A stretch of 64,000 nucleotides of DNA, taken from assembly GCA_027492795.1 (NCBI GenBank), contig JAPUEB010000006.1, forward strand, positions 1 to 64,000, read 5' to 3'. Origin of the DNA: Chryseobacterium sp. Its GTDB lineage: Bacteria > Bacteroidota > Bacteroidia > Flavobacteriales > Weeksellaceae. The position numbers were made by a program, and so were the translations under genes. How positions within the stretch are numbered: the first letter of the stretch is position 1; each line of letters starts with the position of its first letter. The notes under the pieces are model-generated. The model saw nothing but the letters and a program-made list of their open reading frames with translations, ran no database searches and was not told the DNA's origin. Below, piece by piece: positions 6,454 to 14,603 of this stretch.

Positions 6454-7722
6454 ATGAATATAAAGTATCACGCTCAATTTCTTCTTGACAGGGAAAAAGA
6501 CAATCCTACTGCAAAACTGCGATATCGCATTAAGTGGGATGGCAATATTGTGGCTTTCAATTTGGGATATAGAGTAGAAATACAAAAATGGAGCAAGGAA
6601 ACACAACGCTGTAAGGCCAATACAACTCACGGCGATAAGAAAATTTTCGCAAGCATTATCAACAGGAAAATTCAAGAATTTGAATCGGCTTGTCAAAGAA
6701 CTTTTCAAAAATTTGAAGTTGATGTAATGTCTCCATGCTCAAAACAATTCCGTGAATCTTTTAATTGCGAAGTTGGGAGAACTTCGAAAACTGAAATTGT
6801 AGAAGAAAAGTCTTTTTTTGATGTTTTTGACCTATTTACTCAAGAAGAATCAAGAAACTCATATTGGAAAGATAAAACCTTGATGAAGATGAATACGCTA
6901 AAAAACAAGTTAACAGAATTTAATCCCAATTTAAAATTTGACAACTTGGATGAGGAGGGCTATAACAAGTTCCAACATTTTTTGGAATCAAAAAATCATA
7001 AAAACTCTACTATTCTGAAAGAGTTTAAGTCTTTAAAGTGGTTTTTAAAATGGGCAAAAAGAAAAGGATATCAAACAAATTCCTATTTCGAACTATTTCA
7101 ACCAAAACTAAAGAACATTCCGAAAAAAGTTATTTTTCTTTCACAGGATGAATTGAAGAGATTTCGTGAATATGTAATTCCCGAAAACAAAAAACATCTT
7201 GAAAAAATTCGGGACGTTTTCTTATTTCAATGCTTTACCGGTCTGCGATATTCTGATGTTTTTAATTTACGGAAATCGGACGTCAAAGAAAAACACATTG
7301 AAATAAATTCTATAAAAACATCTGATAATCTCACAATCGACCTTAATGCGCATAGTCGTGAAATTTTGTTAAAATACAAAGATGAAGATTTTGTGCAAAA
7401 TAGAGCTTTACCCGTTATTAGCAATCAAAAAATGAATGACTACCTAAAGGAGTTGGCAGAGTTAGTAGAAATTGATGAACCTATTACGCAGACTTATTAT
7501 ATGGGAAAAAAAAGAATTGACGAAGTGTTACCGAAATATTCTTTACTTGGAACTCACTGCGGTAGAAGAACATTTATTTGCAATGCATTATCACTTGGGA
7601 TTCCTCCGCAAGTAGTAATGAAGTGGACTGGACATAGTGATTACAGCGCCATGAAACCCTATATAGATATTGCTGATGAAATAAAAGCAACCGCAATGGA
7701 GAAATTTGATTTAATAATTTAA
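6454..7722 (+). CDS. Tyrosine recombinase / integrase
   Basis: A 422-residue site-specific recombinase of the Bacteroidota phage/ICE type. Residues 1-110 form an arm-type DNA-binding domain (LRYRIKWDG, LGYRVEIQKWSKETQRC), 120-215 a SAM-like core-binding domain, and 225-422 the catalytic domain. Catalytic residues are visible: Arg265 (FTGLRYSDV), Lys288 (IKTS), His368 and Arg371 (THCGRR), His394 (TGHSDYS) and the nucleophile Tyr403 (KPYIDI). The protein is full length. It lies 14 bp after the exported-protein gene and would integrate and excise the surrounding element. No tRNA gene lies nearby, so the attachment target is unknown. Confidence 0.93.
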   Translation: MNIKYHAQFLLDREKDNPTAKLRYRIKWDGNIVAFNLGYRVEIQKWSKETQRCKANTTHGDKKIFASIINRKIQEFESACQRTFQKFEVDVMSPCSKQFRESFNCEVGRTSKTEIVEEKSFFDVFDLFTQEESRNSYWKDKTLMKMNTLKNKLTEFNPNLKFDNLDEEGYNKFQHFLESKNHKNSTILKEFKSLKWFLKWAKRKGYQTNSYFELFQPKLKNIPKKVIFLSQDELKRFREYVIPENKKHLEKIRDVFLFQCFTGLRYSDVFNLRKSDVKEKHIEINSIKTSDNLTIDLNAHSREILLKYKDEDFVQNRALPVISNQKMNDYLKELAELVEIDEPITQTYYMGKKRIDEVLPKYSLLGTHCGRRTFICNALSLGIPPQVVMKWTGHSDYSAMKPYIDIADEIKATAMEKFDLII

Positions 7723-7780
7723 ATATTGGGACAAGGGGATTTGGTAATGTTTTTTAATCGGCAAGAATTATATTTTATTG

Positions 7781-7788
7781 TAACTTTG
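7781..7788 (+). promoter_or_regulatory. -7 promoter box abutting the methyltransferase start
   Basis: TAACTTTG matches TAnnTTTG and ends 7 bp before the GTG at 7796. If used, transcription would begin almost at the start codon. No strong -33 element is seen. Confidence 0.55.
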
Positions 7789-7795
7789 CAATAAG

Positions 7796-10700
7796 GTGAA
7801 AAATTCTGAACTACATAAACTTCTGATTAAGTTAAACTTGGAAAATACTGTTTTTTATAAAAATGAACAGGATGGCTCTTATGATTTTGATTTTCATCCG
7901 GATATCCTAAATAAAATTAAAAGAATTTCTCCCGATGCAGTCTATGTATTCAATAACCAACCTTTATTACTGTTTTTTGATTTAACCAATTCTGATGATT
8001 TAAATAAAGAATCTGAGATACATAAAAAAGTTTGGTCTTTTGATAATTCCCCAATCGTTTTTATATTAAAAGACAAAGATATTTCTATCTATAATGCTTT
8101 AAATTATATCAAAAATAAAGATGGTAGAGGCGGTTATCTCCAAGAGGTTGAAATATCTGATGAAGAAAGAGACGAGAAATTTTCTTTTTGGAGTTTGCAG
8201 TCGGGGGAAACTTGGGCTTGGTTTCAAGATGAATACTTGTCTAAAAAAAACGAAAACCAAACACGGGTTAATCAGAGACTATTTCAAAACATTAAAGATG
8301 TACGAAATTATTTAACTGATAAAACAAAATCAAATTTTCTTGATGAGAAATCTGCCAATTCTTTGATTCTAAGATTAATTTTTATTCGATATTTAATTGA
8401 TAGAGGTATCAAGATTGATGAGGCGTATATTTCAGGCGAATCACTTAATGAAAAAAGAAAAAACTTTATTCTTTTAATTTCAGAACCTGAAAAACTCAAT
8501 CAATTATTTGAAAGACTTAATGATAATTTCAATGGTGTTCTTTTCAAAGAGACAGATATAAAGTTAAATCAAATTCAAGCAAATTATTTAGCTGATGTTT
8601 TTAAAGGAGAGCTTGAGCAACAAGGCTCTTTATTTGAAGGCTCTTTCTTTGAGATTTTTGATTTTTCAATTATTCCTGTTGAAGTAATATCGGGTATTTA
8701 TGAATCTTTGATTGATGATGAGACTAAAGATTTAGATTCAGCAGTTTATACTCCGTCTTTTTTAGTTGATTATATTTTATCAGATACTGTTGATAAATAT
8801 CTGAATCAAAATAATGTTTCAGAATGTAAAATTTTTGAGGTTGCAGTTGGCTCGGGAATATTCTTAGTTCAATCTTTGAGAAGAATGATTGAAAAAGAAA
8901 TTGAACTTAATGGAGATTCAAATAAAAATGAATTTAGTAACAAAATTAGAGAAATTGCTAAAAATAATCTGTTTGGAATTGATATAAATGAAGAGGCTCT
9001 AAAAGTTACTTGTTTCTCAATTTATATAGCATTATTGGATTATCAACAGCCAAAAGACATTGATAAGTATCCATTCCCTAATCTTTTAGGGACTAATCTT
9101 TTCAAAGCTAATTTCTTTGATAAGTCACATGATTTTAATAAAGTAATAAAAAATAATCCACCAAAATTTATATTGGGGAATCCACCATGGAAAAGCAAAA
9201 AAGAAGATGTAGTTCATGTTAAATGGTTAAAGGACAATAAAAAAACAGTTGGCAGATTTGAAATTGCTCAGTCATTTCTTTTGAGAGCTAAAGATTTTAT
9301 GAGTGATGAAACACAATCGGCACTCATTGTTACTAGTACAATTTTCTATAATGTTTCACAAAAAACTAAAGGATTTAAAAAGGATTTCTTAACTACATTT
9401 TGTGTAGAAAAGTTTTTTGATTTATCCCCAGTAAGAAGATTAATTTTTGAGAAGAAAAATAGTCCTGCTAGTATCGTTTATTTTAGACTATCAAAAGATA
9501 ATGATTGCCAAAAGAATATAATTAATCATCAATCAGTTAAATTTAATCGTTTTATCAAATATTTCAAAATGTTAGTTATTGAAAGGTTTGATCAAAAAGC
9601 GTTACCACAGAAATATTTTTTAGAAAATGATTGGATGTTTAAGGTTGCCTTATATGGAAGTTATTTGGATTTTAATTTCTTGAAAGTATTACCTCAAAAA
9701 AATATTGGGTCTATTATCAATAATAACACTATCTATAAAGGGGCTGGTATAGAAAGAGGGAAAGATCCGAATTTTTTTCCAGAATTAATTGGAATGAAAA
9801 TTTTAGAAAACTCTCAGATTGAACAGGGCTACACTAATACCAAAAATTACAAATCTCTAAATAAAGAAGACGTTTATTTGTCGAGGGGGAGAGATAAAAA
9901 TATTTTTTTGGGCAATAAAGTTTTATTTAAAGAACAGGCTCTTAATGAATCAGAACCACTAATTTCTTTTTCAAGTGAGGATTTTGTTTTTAGAAAAGGG
10001 GTGTTTTCTATCTCTTCAAAAACTGAAAATATTATATTATTATTATATTCTTTACTTAAATCTGATTTAAGTCAATACTTTCTTTTTCTAATTTCTGGTG
10101 CCTGGGGAGTAGCAACTAGACCCGCTATAAGATTTGATGAAGAATTACTAAGGATGCCATTGCTTGATTTTGATAAATCAGTATTAGAAAAATTGGTTAA
10201 TAATGCTAAATCAATTATTGAATATTATGCCACTTTTTATGACAAATTTAATCTTGGAAAGCCTTCTGTAAATCATTTTTTGCTCCAAAAAAATAATCAA
10301 ATAATTAATGACTCTTATGGTGTCAAAGACTACGAGAAGGATTTAATTGATTATGCTTTAAATGTCTCTCGTTATCAGTTTCAACAAAGCAAACAGCATC
10401 TTGTTACTAATTTTAATGATTCTGACCACCGTAACCAAAAACAAGTTTTAGAGAAATATGCCGATGTTTACATAAAAGAATTTGAGGAAATATATTATGA
10501 TGAGTTTGTAAAAGTTGAGATTTTTACAATGAGACATTTCATTGCAATGAATTTCATTATTACAGACAAAAAGCCAAAAGAAAAAATATCATATCCTAAA
10601 AATACTGATGAAAAAGATGTTTTGGAGAAACTGGCAAATAATTTGACTATTGAAAGAATAACAGATACCAGCGACCCATCAAAAAATCTATATATTCAAA

Positions 10701-10861
10701 AGGATATAAAAGGATTTGAAAGTGATTCTTTTTATATTATAAAGCCAAATGAATATAAATGTTGGCATCGTGCAATGGCATGGTATGATGTTGCAGAATT
10801 TAAGCAGGCTATTCAAGAAGCAGAATTAAAACGTCTTAATAACATTTCTGCCAATGATTAG
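7796..10861 (+). CDS. Large adenine-specific DNA methyltransferase, Eco57I/type IIG-like
   Basis: A 1021-residue protein. The SAM-binding motif I is FEVAVGSGIFLV at about residue 347, and the catalytic motif IV is LGNPPWKS at about 461, so it is an N6-adenine methylase of the Eco57I/gamma class. SAVYTPSFLVDYIL just before motif I is the usual lead-in. The region after about 620 should hold target recognition. Residues about 45-105 (PDAVYVF, LLLFFDLTN, SPIVFILKDKDISIYNA) look like a PD-(D/E)XK core with the E-x-K changed to D-x-T, so any built-in nuclease is probably inactive (inference). The GTG start is chosen because an in-frame stop lies 15 bp upstream and no in-frame ATG occurs for hundreds of codons. 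The gene is strikingly AT-rich, a sign of transfer. Confidence 0.85.
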   Translation: MKNSELHKLLIKLNLENTVFYKNEQDGSYDFDFHPDILNKIKRISPDAVYVFNNQPLLLFFDLTNSDDLNKESEIHKKVWSFDNSPIVFILKDKDISIYNALNYIKNKDGRGGYLQEVEISDEERDEKFSFWSLQSGETWAWFQDEYLSKKNENQTRVNQRLFQNIKDVRNYLTDKTKSNFLDEKSANSLILRLIFIRYLIDRGIKIDEAYISGESLNEKRKNFILLISEPEKLNQLFERLNDNFNGVLFKETDIKLNQIQANYLADVFKGELEQQGSLFEGSFFEIFDFSIIPVEVISGIYESLIDDETKDLDSAVYTPSFLVDYILSDTVDKYLNQNNVSECKIFEVAVGSGIFLVQSLRRMIEKEIELNGDSNKNEFSNKIREIAKNNLFGIDINEEALKVTCFSIYIALLDYQQPKDIDKYPFPNLLGTNLFKANFFDKSHDFNKVIKNNPPKFILGNPPWKSKKEDVVHVKWLKDNKKTVGRFEIAQSFLLRAKDFMSDETQSALIVTSTIFYNVSQKTKGFKKDFLTTFCVEKFFDLSPVRRLIFEKKNSPASIVYFRLSKDNDCQKNIINHQSVKFNRFIKYFKMLVIERFDQKALPQKYFLENDWMFKVALYGSYLDFNFLKVLPQKNIGSIINNNTIYKGAGIERGKDPNFFPELIGMKILENSQIEQGYTNTKNYKSLNKEDVYLSRGRDKNIFLGNKVLFKEQALNESEPLISFSSEDFVFRKGVFSISSKTENIILLLYSLLKSDLSQYFLFLISGAWGVATRPAIRFDEELLRMPLLDFDKSVLEKLVNNAKSIIEYYATFYDKFNLGKPSVNHFLLQKNNQIINDSYGVKDYEKDLIDYALNVSRYQFQQSKQHLVTNFNDSDHRNQKQVLEKYADVYIKEFEEIYYDEFVKVEIFTMRHFIAMNFIITDKKPKEKISYPKNTDEKDVLEKLANNLTIERITDTSDPSKNLYIQKDIKGFESDSFYIIKPNEYKCWHRAMAWYDVAEFKQAIQEAELKRLNNISAND

Positions 10862-11585
10862 TAACGCCGATAATTTTAAAAAGAATAGAAATCGGGTTAT
10901 AGAATCTCATGTTAGGAAAATAATGAGATATGTAATTGACTGCTATCATCTTATTTTAAAGGATGGAAAGAAATATGATTATGCTACAAGGGGGAAAATA
11001 AAGCAAGAAGATTTTTTAAGAAATGGACTTGTTGATGATTATATGAGGGAAAATATCAATCTTTTAAATGACAGCCCCATTAATGAATATTCAATAGAGA
11101 ATTTTATCAATAAGGAATCTGCTGAATCATATTATGATGCTAAGGATGGTTTAATGCATGACGATAAAATAGATATTAAAATTGATTATCCTTATTTGAA
11201 ATTAGATTTAGAAGATAAGTTGACTTATTTTGCAATAGAATGTAAAAGAATTAAAACTAATACAGATTCTATTGCTTACATAGGTGATACTATAAAGTTT
11301 TCACAGAGAAGCTATGTAAAAGGACGAATACCTTATGAAGGGCAAATCGGATTTATTGAAAACCCCAAAATATCCCATTCTTCAATTTTTCCAATAATAA
11401 ATAAAAAGTTAAAATCTAATAAAAATTTGACTACTATTAAAGATTTGCAGTCTGAGATTCTTGCACCAAACTTTGAAGGTTCTTACAGGTCTCTACACCA
11501 AAAATCAAATGAAACAAAAGACAAGTTTTCAGTCTTTCACTTATTGTTCGATTACTCCAAAATCGTTCTAAATAATTATGACTAA
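10854..11585 (+). CDS. PD-(D/E)XK-like protein, probable nuclease partner of the methyltransferase
   Basis: A 243-residue protein whose ATG overlaps the end of the methyltransferase gene by 8 bp, so the two are translationally coupled. I do not recognise a named family. Residues 103-131 read HDDKIDIKI, then YFAIECKRI: Asp107 followed by Glu129-x-Lys131 fits the metal-binding core of the PD-(D/E)XK nuclease fold. The N-terminus (about 10-65) is helical and charged. Known context: methylases of this class are normally paired with, or fused to, a restriction nuclease, so this is the best candidate for the cutting subunit. It could instead be a specificity or accessory factor. Confidence 0.65.
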   Translation: MISNADNFKKNRNRVIESHVRKIMRYVIDCYHLILKDGKKYDYATRGKIKQEDFLRNGLVDDYMRENINLLNDSPINEYSIENFINKESAESYYDAKDGLMHDDKIDIKIDYPYLKLDLEDKLTYFAIECKRIKTNTDSIAYIGDTIKFSQRSYVKGRIPYEGQIGFIENPKISHSSIFPIINKKLKSNKNLTTIKDLQSEILAPNFEGSYRSLHQKSNETKDKFSVFHLLFDYSKIVLNNYD

Positions 11586-11614
11586 ATTAAGAAGGTTGAA
11601 CTGAATTGATTTTG

Positions 11615-11638
11615 GTCCCTACTTCAAAAATCAGGGAC
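11615..11638. terminator. Hairpin after the restriction-modification pair
   Basis: GTCCCT (11615-11620) and AGGGAC (11633-11638) can pair around a 12-base loop, 30 bp after the last stop. No T-run follows, so termination is uncertain; it could also be part of an attachment site. Confidence 0.35.
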
Positions 11639-11767
11639 AAATTCAAGGGATGTTCAATATTGTTTATAACGCTTTAATGTTTCTTAAATATTTGTAAATT
11701 ATTTAAAATCAACGAAATGAATATTTATTGTGTTTTATTGAAGTATATTAATATTCCCCTACGGGCT

Positions 11768-11805
11768 ACAAAACTTCCGAATTTTTTTCGGGAGTTTTTT
11801 GTTTT
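11768..11805. terminator. Bidirectional intrinsic terminator
   Basis: AACTTCCGAA and TTCGGGAGTT pair across a T-rich loop, with A-rich and T-rich flanks on both sides. It separates the rightward mobile element from the leftward regulator gene that ends at 11826. Confidence 0.7.
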
Positions 11806-11825
11806 TGGTAAAATTCCGATAGGTT

Positions 11826-14531
11826 CTATCCAAACCTATTTAAAAAAGCAAACAAATCGTCCTCAGGAGCAAGGCCAAGCTTTTTTCGCAATCGGGAACG
11901 CGAAACATTGATGCTTGATGGCAATACCTGCAGGATTTCGGACATTTCGCGGGAAGTTAAGCCTAATTTCAAATAGGCACAAAGCCGCAAATCGTAAATG
12001 GAGAGATTCGGGAACTGCAATTTCATCGCCTTGAAAAACTCCTGATGCAGCTCATCCATTTGGATTTCAAAGGTTTTGTCCTCGGTTTCCAGATAATTTT
12101 TCAGCATTCTGCGGATTTCTCCGAGACGTATTTTGGAAATATTGGGGTTTCCCTCTATTTCTACAATTTTATCGCCAATGATGTGCAAAATCCGGTTCTT
12201 GTCTTCATCTTCTTTGGCTTTTGTCGCCAATTCGATGGTTTTGTTGCGGATTTCGTCTTTAAGAATGCTTTTTTCGAATTCCAGCTGCTTCTGCTTTTCC
12301 AAAAGTAGTTCTTGGCGGTGCTTTTCTGCCTGTTCACGAAGCGAGTTTTGCTCTTTTTTCAAAAGTTCCAACTTTTGTTTGCGCAGCTTGTATTTTTGGT
12401 ATTTTTTCAAAAGTTGATATGCTCCGAAAATTGCCAAAATATAGAGTAAAAAACTCCAAAAACTTCGATACCAAGGCGGGTTTATTTTAAATTGAAATTC
12501 CTCAACATTGGAAATTTGATTCCCTTTTTTCGCTTTTACTTTCAGCGTGTAATTTCCCTCTCTTAAACCAACAAATTCCGCAATATTTTTAGTGTTCCAA
12601 TTGCTCCAATTTTTTGAATAATTATCCAGAAAATACTGGTATTGTACCCCATCTTCATTTGGCAGAAGGAAGGAAATATTGATATTGTTGAAACGGTAGG
12701 GAATTTTTTCACCCACAGAAAATTCCGAAACTTCCTCATTGTTAAACGCCGTAAATTTTCGCAACAAAATTTGGGAATGGAAACTGTTTTTTGGTGTTGA
12801 AGAATTGAAATCTTCCAATGCAAAACCATTATTTACAGGATAAAAACCATAATTTTCTGTAAATTTAATTGGGAAGTAGCTTCCTGAAAAAATACCTTTC
12901 ACCTCGTTGTTTTTGCTAGAAATTGGCTCTTCCACAAAATTCTTTTTCGCCAAATCATACCGGTATTGCGATGCATTCGTAATGACGTGGATTCCGGATT
13001 GATTTTTGAAGAGATGCGGAAAATAGCCCTTTAAGCTTTTCGCATTGATGATTTGGCGGTTTTGAGGACTAAAATTTTGGTCTAAACTAAATCGTATCAA
13101 CCCATAATTTGGAATATTCGCCCAAAATGTTTGGTTGTTTTCTTTCACGATTTGACTTACGGAACCTAAAATTACAGGCATTTTTTTTAGAAATTTCCAC
13201 GTTTCGCCCGATTTTTCCAGAACTGAAATTCCGTTGTAAGTTCCCGCCAATAGATACTTTCCATTAAATTGATATAAAGACTGAATTCCTGCCTCATCAT
13301 AAATTTTCGTGAAATTTCTTCCCTCTACTTCAAACAGACCTTCGTCGTGTCCGCACAAAATTTTTCCATTCAAATTTTCCAAAGTCCAAACCTGACCTTC
13401 GGAACCGCCGACGATTTGGAAAGGATTCCTCTCGTCGATATTATTCAAATTTTCCCAATTCGCGGTATAAAGACCTTGATTGGTGCCGAGATAAAAAACA
13501 TTGTTTTGTAGTGCTACTGCGTATCCTGTGCCGAAATCAGCGTTGGTGCTGTGGAAATAAGTGATGTTGCTGTTGATATTGATACTGGCAATTCCATAGT
13601 CTAAACCGAGCCAAAGTTTGCCGTTTTTTTGGTAAAAAATACTTAAAACCGTATTGTTGGGAAGTCCTTTACCTTTATTAAAGTGCTGAATTATTTTTCC
13701 ACTTAAATCTGTGATATACAAACCATTAAGTATCGTTCCAAAAGCCAGATATTTATTTTCTATGGTAATGAAGCTGAAAACTTTAGCATTAAAGATTTCT
13801 GTGGGGAGAGAAGTTGTAAATTTTGTTAAAACTCCTCCCGAAAACTGAAAAATCCCTTTGTCTTTGGTAACGATGATGAGGGAATTTTGGTTTTTAAAAA
13901 TTCCGGAAATTTCTAATGGAATGTGGTTTGGATACTGAAAAAGCAGACGAAGTTTTCCTCCATCAAATTCGTAAAATCCAGATTTTTCATCGGCTAAATA
14001 AATTTTTCCGTCGGTTTGAAAACTATCTGAAAACCTATTTGGAGCGGAAATTTTAGCAACTTTTCCTTTGTTTAAGGTATAGATATTTTGATGGGAAACG
14101 AAAACAATCCTATCTTCAATTTTATAGGTTCCCCAAAATTCTTCGTTGGTTCCGCCAATTTTCTTTTTAAAAGGATAATACGATGTGAAGGAAAATTTTC
14201 CCAACCTGTCTTTTTTCCAAACGCCGAAATCCATATCCGCACCTACAAAAATCGTAGAATCACTCGCAATGCAAAGCGAACGCGTATAACCACGGTAGTC
14301 GCGGAAACGGTTCCAAGTTTTCCCGTCGAATTCCAGCAAACCGTTATCGGAAGCCATATAGACAAGAGCGTTTTTGGCGGAGGAAATCTCCCAAACCTTT
14401 CCGTGGTTTCCGTAATCTTCCGGCAAATAATTTTGAATTAAAGGCAAACCTTTTTCGGGAACATTTTGGGAATAAGCCAAAACATGGAGCAGAAAAAATA
14501 AAACGAGTGTAAAGTATCTTCTCGGCATCAT
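11826..14531 (-). CDS. Propeller / Y_Y_Y / LuxR-type HTH transcriptional regulator of the glucan locus
   Basis: A 901-residue membrane-anchored one-component regulator. Signal sequence 1-22 (LVLFFLLHVLAYSQ). Residues about 25-600 are two-component-propeller type repeats (SSAKNALVYMASDNGLLEFDG, GKLWLGLDYGIASI, KYLLAGTYNGISVL). A Y_Y_Y domain follows at about 610-680 (GVQYQYFLDNYSKNWSNW). A transmembrane helix is near 685-705 and a long coiled coil runs to about 790. The C-terminal HTH reads LKLGLTSREMSEILQVLPSSINVSRSRLRKKLG. There is no histidine kinase domain. Proteins of this build sense oligosaccharides in the periplasm and control neighbouring polysaccharide loci. It is last in the leftward glucan gene row, with its own promoter after a terminator. 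Confidence 0.88.
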   Translation of the reverse strand: MMPRRYFTLVLFFLLHVLAYSQNVPEKGLPLIQNYLPEDYGNHGKVWEISSAKNALVYMASDNGLLEFDGKTWNRFRDYRGYTRSLCIASDSTIFVGADMDFGVWKKDRLGKFSFTSYYPFKKKIGGTNEEFWGTYKIEDRIVFVSHQNIYTLNKGKVAKISAPNRFSDSFQTDGKIYLADEKSGFYEFDGGKLRLLFQYPNHIPLEISGIFKNQNSLIIVTKDKGIFQFSGGVLTKFTTSLPTEIFNAKVFSFITIENKYLAFGTILNGLYITDLSGKIIQHFNKGKGLPNNTVLSIFYQKNGKLWLGLDYGIASININSNITYFHSTNADFGTGYAVALQNNVFYLGTNQGLYTANWENLNNIDERNPFQIVGGSEGQVWTLENLNGKILCGHDEGLFEVEGRNFTKIYDEAGIQSLYQFNGKYLLAGTYNGISVLEKSGETWKFLKKMPVILGSVSQIVKENNQTFWANIPNYGLIRFSLDQNFSPQNRQIINAKSLKGYFPHLFKNQSGIHVITNASQYRYDLAKKNFVEEPISSKNNEVKGIFSGSYFPIKFTENYGFYPVNNGFALEDFNSSTPKNSFHSQILLRKFTAFNNEEVSEFSVGEKIPYRFNNINISFLLPNEDGVQYQYFLDNYSKNWSNWNTKNIAEFVGLREGNYTLKVKAKKGNQISNVEEFQFKINPPWYRSFWSFLLYILAIFGAYQLLKKYQKYKLRKQKLELLKKEQNSLREQAEKHRQELLLEKQKQLEFEKSILKDEIRNKTIELATKAKEDEDKNRILHIIGDKIVEIEGNPNISKIRLGEIRRMLKNYLETEDKTFEIQMDELHQEFFKAMKLQFPNLSIYDLRLCAYLKLGLTSREMSEILQVLPSSINVSRSRLRKKLGLAPEDDLFAFLNRFG

Positions 14532-14536
14532 ATCCT

Positions 14537-14544
14537 CAAATATA
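14537..14544 (-). promoter_or_regulatory. -7 promoter box next to the regulator start
   Basis: On the reverse strand TATATTTG is followed by AGGAT and then the first ATG of the regulator. The box ends 5 bp before that ATG. Either the message is nearly leaderless, or AGGA serves as a ribosome site for the second ATG and the true promoter is further upstream. Confidence 0.5.
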
Positions 14545-14550
14545 GCGAAA

Positions 14551-14585
14551 TAAAAAAGAAAAACCGCCTGTAAAACACAGGCGGT
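14551..14585 (-). terminator. Intrinsic terminator of the T9SS carbohydrate-binding gene
   Basis: ACCGCCTGT (14563-14571) pairs with ACAGGCGGT (14577-14585). On the reverse strand a T-rich run (complement of 14551-14562) follows. Confidence 0.85.
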
Positions 14586-14603
14586 ATTGAAAAATTTAAA
14601 ATT

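Noticed and set aside
11586-11825. tRNA or attachment site at the right end of the mobile element
   Set aside because: No cloverleaf sequence is visible, and without the left end no direct repeat can be matched.
11717-11911. 64-codon rightward reading
   Set aside because: It passes through the bidirectional terminator and into the antisense of the regulator's HTH region.
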